The position numbers and the translations under genes were made by a program. 13,947 bases of DNA, from NCBI GenBank assembly GCA_002358955.1, contig DEPV01000127.1, positions 1 through 13,947 of the forward strand, written 5' to 3'. The notes below the pieces were generated by a model. The model was not told the origin of the DNA, searched no databases, and saw nothing but the letters and a program-made list of their open reading frames with translations. Position 1 is the first letter of the stretch. Every line of letters begins with the position of its first letter. Shown here one piece after another: positions 6,668 to 12,172 of this stretch. The stretch comes from Erysipelothrix sp. UBA3383. GTDB lineage: Bacteria; Bacillota_I; Bacilli_A; Erysipelotrichales; Erysipelotrichaceae.

Positions 6668-7219
6668 TTAAAAGATTAAGGTTTTTAAGAGCAGTCCTAC
6701 AAAACCACTACCAATGATGATTAAGATGGGATTAACCTTATAACGTCTCAGCAAGAAGAAACTTCCTGCAAACAATCCCACTTCTAAGTACTGTATGGAT
6801 CCTTTGATGCCTTCTGGCAAGATTGCCAGTAACAGAATTGATAATCCAGCATTAGCAATCAAAGCTACAACAGCAGGACGCATCGCACCTAATACTGTTT
6901 TAATGCCTTTAAAATCTTGATATTTATAATAGATGAATGCAAGTGTTAAACAGATGATAATGGAAGGCAGGATTACCGCAATGGTACAAACTAATGCACC
7001 CCAAAATCCAAAGACACGCTGTCCAACAAAGGTTGCAGAGTTAATTGAAATAGGTCCTGGTGTCATTTCAGCAATGGTAATTAAATCAGTAAATTCTACC
7101 ATGCTAAGCAGTCCCAACTTTGTAACAATCTGTTCTTGAATTAATGGAATGGCAGCATAACCACCACCCACACTAAAGAGTCCAACTTGTAAAAACGCTT
7201 GAAATAAAGTCCATAGCAT
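6668..7219 (-). CDS. Chromate (CHR) family transporter, second half of a short-chain pair
   Basis: This 183-residue membrane protein carries the CHR domain hallmarks: VGLFSVGGGYAAIPLIQEQI near the N-terminus, then MTPGPISINSATFVGQRVFG, followed by four or five hydrophobic helices. Members are either one duplicated protein of about 400 residues or, as here, two single-domain proteins that probably form a heterodimer. Family chemistry is chromate efflux, often driven by a proton gradient, but many members in bacteria not exposed to chromate have unproven substrates. Its ATG shares one base with the stop of the preceding gene (TAATG), and its ribosome binding site AAGGAGG lies inside that gene. 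Translation of the pair is therefore coupled. The terminator at 6624-6651 ends the operon. Confidence 0.85.
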   Translation of the reverse strand: MLWTLFQAFLQVGLFSVGGGYAAIPLIQEQIVTKLGLLSMVEFTDLITIAEMTPGPISINSATFVGQRVFGFWGALVCTIAVILPSIIICLTLAFIYYKYQDFKGIKTVLGAMRPAVVALIANAGLSILLLAILPEGIKGSIQYLEVGLFAGSFFLLRRYKVNPILIIIGSGFVGLLLKTLIF

Positions 7220-7785
7220 TATGCAAGCCCTCCTTTACTTTTGAAAAGTTCAATAAAGGCAAGTGCAATACCAATGAATAAACATACCACAATGACCATC
7301 ATGGCACTGAAGTTCATAAAGACAACCCCAATGAATGCACAGATCATTAACAAGATATGAAAGACATCAGTAGTTGTGACTACTTTCTTCGCCAATCCAT
7401 AAACAACATCAAAGATAACTGCAGCAACACCAGCTCGCATCAACAACATTAATTCTGAAATAATAGTAATCGATTTGAATTGTACATAGAACATCGAAAT
7501 TAATGACATGATGATAAAGGGTGGTAAGATTGTCCCTAATACTGCAATTAAACTTCCTGCAATGCCTGCCATACGATACCCCAATATGACTGATGCATTA
7601 ACAGGGATGGGACCTGGACTGGACTGTGCAATGGCAACAATGTCCAACATTTCATCGGCACTTAACCATTCAAATTCTTCAACGAATTTCTTCTGGTACA
7701 GTGATACGATGACAAACCCTCCTCCAAATGTGAAGGCACTCATCGTAAATGTAGATGAGAATAATTTCCATAATTTATTTTTCAT
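7219..7785 (-). CDS. Chromate (CHR) family transporter, first half of a short-chain pair
   Basis: This 188-residue membrane protein is paralogous to its downstream partner. FTFGGGFVIVSLYQKKFVEE at about 18-37 and SSPGPIPVNASVILGYRMAG at about 54-73 are the two conserved CHR motifs, followed by hydrophobic segments and a short Lys-rich tail. It is the first gene of the two-gene operon, with GAGGT a few bases before ATG 7785. The pair corresponds to the antiparallel halves of long ChrA proteins, so both are probably needed. Neither alone shows a truncation or damage. Substrate specificity (chromate, sulfate-like anion or other) cannot be told from sequence. Confidence 0.85.
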   Translation of the reverse strand: MKNKLWKLFSSTFTMSAFTFGGGFVIVSLYQKKFVEEFEWLSADEMLDIVAIAQSSPGPIPVNASVILGYRMAGIAGSLIAVLGTILPPFIIMSLISMFYVQFKSITIISELMLLMRAGVAAVIFDVVYGLAKKVVTTTDVFHILLMICAFIGVVFMNFSAMMVIVVCLFIGIALAFIELFKSKGGLA

Positions 7786-7805
7786 AGTTCTACCTCGTAG
7801 TGATT

Positions 7806-7834
7806 ATTGTAAGGCATTTATAGAGGATAGTAAA
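7806..7834 (-). promoter_or_regulatory. Probable promoter of the CHR transporter operon
   Basis: On the minus strand a -35-like TTTACT (7834-7829) and a -10 TACAAT (7811-7806) are 17 bases apart. They stand 20 bases before the first gene and directly behind the U-tract of the ABC operon terminator, so the intergenic space is fully used. The -35 match is only partial. Confidence 0.5.
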
Positions 7835-7859
7835 CAAAAAAACATCCCGAAGGATGTTT
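7835..7859 (-). terminator. Terminator of the ABC transporter operon, overlapping the stop codon
   Basis: On the minus strand AAACATCC (7859-7852), loop TTCG and GGATGTTT (7847-7840) form a perfect 8-bp stem with a stable UUCG tetraloop and a following T-run (7840-7835). The 5' arm begins inside the TAA stop codon of the permease gene (7860-7858). Confidence 0.9.
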
Positions 7860-8574
7860 AGAATTCTAGTTCTGCTTTCTTAAACAATACTGCAGATAGA
7901 ACTATGGATAAGATTCCATAAGTCACTAAGATCATAAACTTCGTAAGATCCCATCCATTCCCATTTAAAGAATTAATCAGTTCTAAAGGAAGGTATCTTG
8001 CCATATTAGGAACGATGTTTTGTACAGCACTCATATTTAATAAGAGGCTTAACATATTTTCAATAAATCCTGTTGCAAGCATTACAAATGCAAAGATTGC
8101 AAGGCTTCCTTTTTGGAAGTAAAGCGCAAAGATTGAAGCAAAGGATGCATAGAGTGTTGTTTTCATAAAGATAAGAGATAGTGGTTTTACTAAAGTAAAT
8201 ACATCAAAGTCTGGTTTGAGTAGAAAATCTGCCAGTAGTACTAAAGCAAAAGCATATAATATAACAACTGCAAAAAGTATAATAAACTCAATGATTTTAG
8301 CAATGACAATTTGTGTTCTTCCCACACCATATCCAATGGGTGTTTGTAAACTGTTGGCATTGATATCATCAACATAGGCAATGATAAAGAGTGCTACCCC
8401 AATTAAGATGGGAGCCATTTCTAAGAGTAAGAAGTTAAACATCACAATATCACTGGGGTTGTTACGTGATAGAAATGTTAGTCCTGCATAACCTAGTGTA
8501 AAGATTGCTAATAAAACTTTCAGTGATTTCTTTTTGGTAAATCGAAATAAATCTGCTTTAATGTATGAAATCAT
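7858..8574 (-). CDS. ABC-2 type transporter permease
   Basis: This 238-residue integral membrane protein has about six hydrophobic segments, at roughly residues 17-33, 40-67, 90-115, 135-150, 154-175 and 210-230. A Lys/Arg-rich N-terminus (SYIKADLFRFTKKKSLKVLL) is typical of the membrane subunits of bacitracin/lantibiotic-type or Ytr/Nat-type exporters. Loop residues after the second helix (DINANSLQTPIGYGVGRTQI) resemble the conserved coupling region of ABC-2 permeases. Its ATG overlaps the ATPase stop by four bases, so the two are translationally coupled. The substrate is unknown; antimicrobial peptide or drug export is the usual role of this layout. No cleaved signal peptide is seen. Confidence 0.75.
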   Translation of the reverse strand: MISYIKADLFRFTKKKSLKVLLAIFTLGYAGLTFLSRNNPSDIVMFNFLLLEMAPILIGVALFIIAYVDDINANSLQTPIGYGVGRTQIVIAKIIEFIILFAVVILYAFALVLLADFLLKPDFDVFTLVKPLSLIFMKTTLYASFASIFALYFQKGSLAIFAFVMLATGFIENMLSLLLNMSAVQNIVPNMARYLPLELINSLNGNGWDLTKFMILVTYGILSIVLSAVLFKKAELEF

Positions 8575-9449
8575 TTTTGACCTCCTGTTAGAGCGAAGTA
8601 TTGTTGCTCTAGATTTTCTTTATGTGTTTTAATCTCTAAGATTGAGATATTGTTATTAATGATGATTTGGATGTGTTCATTGGATAGATGATCAATGTCG
8701 ATGTAGATACCATCATCATTGAATCGTGGGTTTAAATCACTAAGCAGTGTGAAGCTTGCTTCTTGATTGTCGGTTTTAAGTACAATGGTACTTCCTGATG
8801 TACTGCTCTGGTTCTTATCAATCTCTTTGATTAAGACCCCTTGGTGGATGATTCCAAAACGATCTGCTACTAATTCAAGTTCGCTTAAGATATGGGATGA
8901 AACAATCACAGTTTTGTGGTGTTCATCTTTTAAGTTCTGGATGATTTGACGGATTTCAAGGATTCCTTGAGGATCCAGTCCATTAATTGGCTCATCCAGT
9001 AGGACAATTTCAGGATCTCCTAAAAGAGCATTCGCAATTCCTAAACGTTGTTTCATACCTAGTGAATAAGCTTTGAATGGTTTCTTCACTTGGTCCATAT
9101 CAACTAATTTAAGAACGCGCTCAATCTCATGTGGATCCTTAATGTTTTTCATAGTCGCAACATATTTTAAGTTGTCACGAGCATTTAAGTAAGGGTAGAA
9201 GCTAGAACCCATATAAAAGCCGATTTTATGTTTTGCAGCTCTTAGCTCGCGATCATTCTTAGAATTCATAATGCTGATCTTACCGCTATTGGCATGTGTC
9301 AGTCCTAAGATTAATTTAAAGAGTGTACTTTTACCAGCACCGTTTTTCCCAACGAGTCCGTAAATTTCACCTTTTTGTAAGTTAAGGCTGAGATCATTAA
9401 CAGCTTTATAGCCGTTGTATTCTTTTGTAATGTTTGTAATTTGTATCAT
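8571..9449 (-). CDS. ABC transporter ATP-binding protein (BcrA/YtrB-like exporter)
   Basis: This 292-residue nucleotide-binding subunit powers the adjacent permease. Walker A is GKNGAGKST at 34-42, the signature is YSLGMKQR at 128-135 (the LGMKQ form usual in bacitracin/drug-type exporters), Walker B is IVLLDEP at 148-154, the D-loop is GLDP at 157-160 and the switch His is H186 in SSHILSE. The Q-loop glutamine is not evident: the region at 79-85 reads YMGSSFY, where this subfamily usually has Glu or Gln. The tail after about residue 215 is a C-terminal extension typical of the DrrA/BcrA type. AGGAGG precedes ATG 9449 closely. No GntR or two-component regulator gene adjoins the operon, yet its promoter carries repeats that look like an operator. 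Confidence 0.88.
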   Translation of the reverse strand: MIQITNITKEYNGYKAVNDLSLNLQKGEIYGLVGKNGAGKSTLFKLILGLTHANSGKISIMNSKNDRELRAAKHKIGFYMGSSFYPYLNARDNLKYVATMKNIKDPHEIERVLKLVDMDQVKKPFKAYSLGMKQRLGIANALLGDPEIVLLDEPINGLDPQGILEIRQIIQNLKDEHHKTVIVSSHILSELELVADRFGIIHQGVLIKEIDKNQSSTSGSTIVLKTDNQEASFTLLSDLNPRFNDDGIYIDIDHLSNEHIQIIINNNISILEIKTHKENLEQQYFALTGGQK

Positions 9450-9455
9450 GTCATA

Positions 9456-9506
9456 CCTCCTGTGTTAGCACAGTAATACAGTAACACAGAGATACAGTGC
9501 TGTCAA
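9456..9506 (-). promoter_or_regulatory. Promoter and probable operator of the ABC operon with 8-bp tandem units
   Basis: On the minus strand TTGACA (9506-9501) is a perfect -35; 17 bases on, TACTGT (9483-9478) is a poor -10. The plus strand across it shows four near-tandem 8-base units (CAGTAATA, CAGTAACA, CAGAGATA, CAGTGCTG) at 9471-9502. There is also an 8-bp inverted repeat, CTGTGTTA (9460-9467) and TAACACAG (9482-9489), with arm starts 22 bp apart, about two helical turns. A weak -10 covered by symmetric repeats suits a repressed promoter. YtrA-like GntR regulators often control such operons, but none is encoded here. The repeat is seen directly; the operator role is inferred. Confidence 0.6.
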
Positions 9507-9542
9507 CAATTTTAAAACAGTTGATGCAAATTTAAGTTCTTA

Positions 9543-9570
9543 TGATACAATGTTAGATGACTATAGGAGG
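9543..9570 (+). promoter_or_regulatory. Extended -10 promoter and ribosome binding site of the nucleotidyltransferase gene
   Basis: TGATACAAT at 9543-9551 is an extended -10 (TGn plus TACAAT). A -35-like TTGATG lies at 9521-9526, 19 bases upstream. AGGAGG (9565-9570) precedes ATG 9576 by five bases. The promoter is divergent from the ABC operon promoter, with the two -35 regions about 15 bases apart. Confidence 0.6.
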
Positions 9571-9575
9571 CGTTT

Positions 9576-10475
9576 ATGAAAGACTTAACTTTAGTAATTC
9601 TTGCTGCTGGAATGGGAAGCCGTTACGGTGGTTTAAAACAAATTGATAAATTTGGTAAAAATGGTGAAGCGATTATTGATTTCTCAATCTATGATGCGAT
9701 CCAAGCTGGGTTTAAAAAACTCGTATTAATTATTCGTGAGGAACACGAGGCAATTTTTGAAGAAGCTTTAGTAGCTGCAATTCGTCCACATATTGAAGTG
9801 GAATATGCATTCCAATCAATTACAGATGTACCAGAGTGGTTTGAAGGTGTTGAAGGGCGTGAGAAGCCATGGGGAACAACTCATGCTTTATTAGCAGCTC
9901 GTAAACACGTTGATGGTCCATTTGCAATCATCAATGCAGATGACTACTACGGACGTCATGCATTTGTTGAAATGGCACAATTCTTAAATGAATCAGTATC
10001 TGAAACAGAAGCTGCAATGATGGGTTATATTGTTGATAATACAATGACAGAAAATGGAACTGTTACACGTGGTGTTTGTCAAAACGTTGATGGTTACCTA
10101 ACAGAAATTGTTGAAACTGATGGTATCAAGCGTACTGCTAATGGTGTAGTTGGTGGGGATGATGAAACACCAATTGCTGATGGTACACAAGTATCCATGA
10201 ACTTCTGGGGATTCTCTCCAGCAATCTTTGGACAAATGGATTCTAAATTCGAAGCATTCTTAAAAGAAGAAGTTGCGAAGAATCCAGAGAAAAGTGAAGC
10301 ACTACTTCCAAATGATGTAGGATCACTAATCCATGATGGCGTTCTTAAGGTTCGTATCTTAAGTACACCTGACCGTTGGTTTGGAGTAACATACCAAGAA
10401 GATAAACCTTCTGTGCTTGCACAATTTGAAGAATTCCAAACAAATGGAACTTATCCAGAAAAACTTTGGAAATAA
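9576..10475 (+). CDS. NDP-sugar nucleotidyltransferase family protein
   Basis: This 299-residue cytosolic enzyme has the GT-A-like nucleotidyltransferase fold. The N-terminal signature LAAGMGSRYGGLKQ at 9-22 binds the nucleotide triphosphate, and NADDYYG around 121-127 carries the Mg-binding Asp pair D122-D123. The family transfers a nucleotide from NTP to a sugar 1-phosphate, making NDP-sugars for wall or capsule polymers. The doubled GG (RYGGLKQ) and DDYYG place it in a widespread uncharacterised subgroup; sugar and nucleotide cannot be named. A roughly 60-residue insertion after the DD motif (VDNTMTENGTVTRGV and following) is usual for that subgroup. It has its own promoter and terminator and no adjacent sugar pathway genes. 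Length and frame look normal. Confidence 0.8.
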   Translation: MKDLTLVILAAGMGSRYGGLKQIDKFGKNGEAIIDFSIYDAIQAGFKKLVLIIREEHEAIFEEALVAAIRPHIEVEYAFQSITDVPEWFEGVEGREKPWGTTHALLAARKHVDGPFAIINADDYYGRHAFVEMAQFLNESVSETEAAMMGYIVDNTMTENGTVTRGVCQNVDGYLTEIVETDGIKRTANGVVGGDDETPIADGTQVSMNFWGFSPAIFGQMDSKFEAFLKEEVAKNPEKSEALLPNDVGSLIHDGVLKVRILSTPDRWFGVTYQEDKPSVLAQFEEFQTNGTYPEKLWK

Positions 10476-10484
10476 TATAAACTT

Positions 10485-10517
10485 AAAAGCTGATTGATAT
10501 TGTTCGATCAGCTTTTT
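10485..10517 (+). terminator. Rho-independent terminator after the nucleotidyltransferase gene
   Basis: AAAAGCTGATTGA (10485-10497) pairs with TCGATCAGCTTTT (10504-10516) over 13 bp with one G-T wobble and a 6-base loop. It is followed by TTAAA and preceded by an A-run. It lies 10 bases after the stop codon. Confidence 0.9.
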
Positions 10518-10541
10518 AAATGCTCCAAATGGGTTGAATGC

Positions 10542-10590
10542 TTACTTAATAGTGATTGTTTTGGTATACTTAGTCTTAGTTTTGAAAGGA
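10542..10590 (+). promoter_or_regulatory. Promoter and ribosome binding site of the MFS gene
   Basis: TGGTATACT (10562-10570) is an extended -10, and TTACTT (10542-10547) is a weak -35 at 17 bases. AAAGGA (10585-10590) is followed 9 bases later by ATG 10600. All these lie inside the longer open frame that begins with TTG 10534, so they fix the start at 10600. Confidence 0.6.
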
Positions 10591-10599
10591 ATTAGTGTA

Positions 10600-11778
10600 A
10601 TGATACAAAAACATAAAATGACGATTTTTATAATCTTTAATCTCTTGATGACCATTGCAATGAACTTAGGACATGCAGTAACACCAAGTCTACTTACTTC
10701 TTTGAATATGCCATCCCATGTCTTTGGGATATCATTTGCGGCAATGTGTACTACCAACTTTCTTTTTGCGCTGATTTGGTCTAATGTCGCCCATACATCA
10801 AAGAAAACACGCATCTTACTGATATCTGGTCTTGGCTATGGTTTAGCACAACTGATCTTTGCTTATGCTCATAGTGAGTATGTTATCTACTTTGCAAGAT
10901 TACTATCAGGTATCTTTGCAGGTGGATTTCAAGTTGGATTCTTATCTTATATTGTTAATGAGGCAAAACGTGAAGATCAAGCACGCTTCATTACTTACTC
11001 TTCAATTGTTGTATCGGTAGGTGCAGCACTTGGGTTTTTTATCGGTGGGTTCTTAGGGGATATTTCTGTACGTCTAACATTTTTTGTTCAAGTGGGACTT
11101 AGCTCCATCATGGGGATCTTATTCTTTATGGTGCTGGGACCTTTAGAAACAATTGATGAGTCCTTTGATATCAAGGTGATTACAAAGGCTAACCCGATTA
11201 AGATTATTAAAGATGCCAGTCCTCTAATTAAAGACTTTGCCTTAGTACTCTTATTTAGTGTCTTTGTTTCTGCAATGGCGGTAACTCTATTTGATCAATC
11301 TTTTGGATACTATGTTAAAGAAGTCTTTAACTTTATGCCGTCACAATTTGGAATCATCAAGGCGATCACAGGAATTTTAGCACTAGTCTTAAATGTTATT
11401 TTACTGAAACGTAAGATTCAAAATCAACGTTTGCTCTTGGTGGTAGTTCTTATTAGTCTTGCAAGTTTCTCAATTCTTATGACTTTCCAGGTTAATATGT
11501 GGGTCTTTGTTATTATGGCACTTATTTGGTTTGGATCAGATACCGTTCAAATTCCATTGTTACAGAATCTTTTCGTTGAAAAGCGTAAGACACCTGAAGA
11601 AGGGAACCAGTTGGCAGGAGTTTATAATGCCATCAACATGTTGGGAAGAATTGTGGGAGCTTTATTAACTTCACTCATCTATTCAATCAATCCGGTAGCA
11701 ACATTCTTTATCGCAGGTATCTTATTTATTGTTGCACTTCTTGCTGTATTGTGGGGAATGCTTCGATATCGAGTATAA
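10600..11778 (+). CDS. Major facilitator superfamily transporter, 12-helix drug-exporter type
   Basis: This protein of 392 residues from ATG 10600 has about twelve hydrophobic helices in two halves, joined by a charged loop around residues 185-205 (DESFDIKVITKANPIKIIKD). The loop after helix 2 reads WSNVAHTSKKTR, where the GxxxDRxGRR motif A usually lies. Only its basic end is kept, so it is a divergent member. Helix 5 contains VSVGAALGFFIGGFLGD, the antiporter motif C region (GxxxGPxxGG), partly conserved. Family role is proton-coupled efflux of drugs or metabolites; the substrate is unknown. The longer TTG start would add 22 hydrophobic residues but has no ribosome binding site and would place the promoter inside the gene. 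It is a single-gene unit between two terminators. Confidence 0.8.
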   Translation: MIQKHKMTIFIIFNLLMTIAMNLGHAVTPSLLTSLNMPSHVFGISFAAMCTTNFLFALIWSNVAHTSKKTRILLISGLGYGLAQLIFAYAHSEYVIYFARLLSGIFAGGFQVGFLSYIVNEAKREDQARFITYSSIVVSVGAALGFFIGGFLGDISVRLTFFVQVGLSSIMGILFFMVLGPLETIDESFDIKVITKANPIKIIKDASPLIKDFALVLLFSVFVSAMAVTLFDQSFGYYVKEVFNFMPSQFGIIKAITGILALVLNVILLKRKIQNQRLLLVVVLISLASFSILMTFQVNMWVFVIMALIWFGSDTVQIPLLQNLFVEKRKTPEEGNQLAGVYNAINMLGRIVGALLTSLIYSINPVATFFIAGILFIVALLAVLWGMLRYRV

Positions 11779-11798
11779 CATGATTTCAAATAATTATT

Positions 11799-11824
11799 AA
11801 GAACCTTTTCGAAGGTTCTTTTTA
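11799..11824 (+). terminator. Rho-independent terminator after the MFS gene
   Basis: AAGAACCTT (11799-11807), loop TTCG and AAGGTTCTT (11812-11820) form a perfect 9-bp stem with a UUCG tetraloop. The stem runs into TTTT. Confidence 0.92.
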
Positions 11825-12172
11825 GTGCAGTTGTGATACTTTTTCCAACCTGAAACAAAATATAATAGGAGAAATTATACTAGGTTTTAAATATTAGCTT
11901 TGGTGTAACAGAAGAAGGGTGCGATGCCTTTCTTTTTTTATTGTGAAATTAAAGTTTTATACGCGACTTAATGTTAACAAAACAATTATTAATGATTTTA
12001 AGAGGTTTATGAAGGGCTTATGAATACTAAAACTTACCTCAATTCATAAATTGTTTTTATGTCCTAAAAATTGATTTTTCAAACGGGTTTCTCTTGCTAC
12101 TATGGACTTGTTAGAAGGGGATTGGAATTAATTGAGATACAATCTAACACTTATAAAAGAAAGGGGTATTTT
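11825..12172 (+). other. Non-coding stretch with an orphan terminator-like hairpin and the surface-protein leader
   Basis: No convincing open frame is found in 348 bases. TATAAT at 11861-11866 has no good -35. About 50 bases on, AAGAAGGGT (11912-11920), loop GCGAT and GCCTTTCTT (11926-11934) pair over 9 bp with two wobbles, followed by six or seven T. This looks like a terminator with no gene before it, so a short RNA of some 60-70 bases could be made. Near the right end TACAAT (12138-12143) may be the -10 of the next gene, but its -35 is unclear. AAAGGGG at 12160-12166 is the ribosome binding site of the surface-protein gene. Confidence 0.45.

Noticed and set aside
10542..10814. Minus-strand open frame of 90 residues opposite the MFS start
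   Set aside because: It overlaps the promoter and coding start of the MFS gene and has no ribosome binding site or family features.
11979..12057. 9-bp inverted repeat AAAACAATT / AATTGTTTT
   Set aside because: It is short and AT-only in an AT-rich stretch with a long gap; chance occurrence is likely and no function is indicated.
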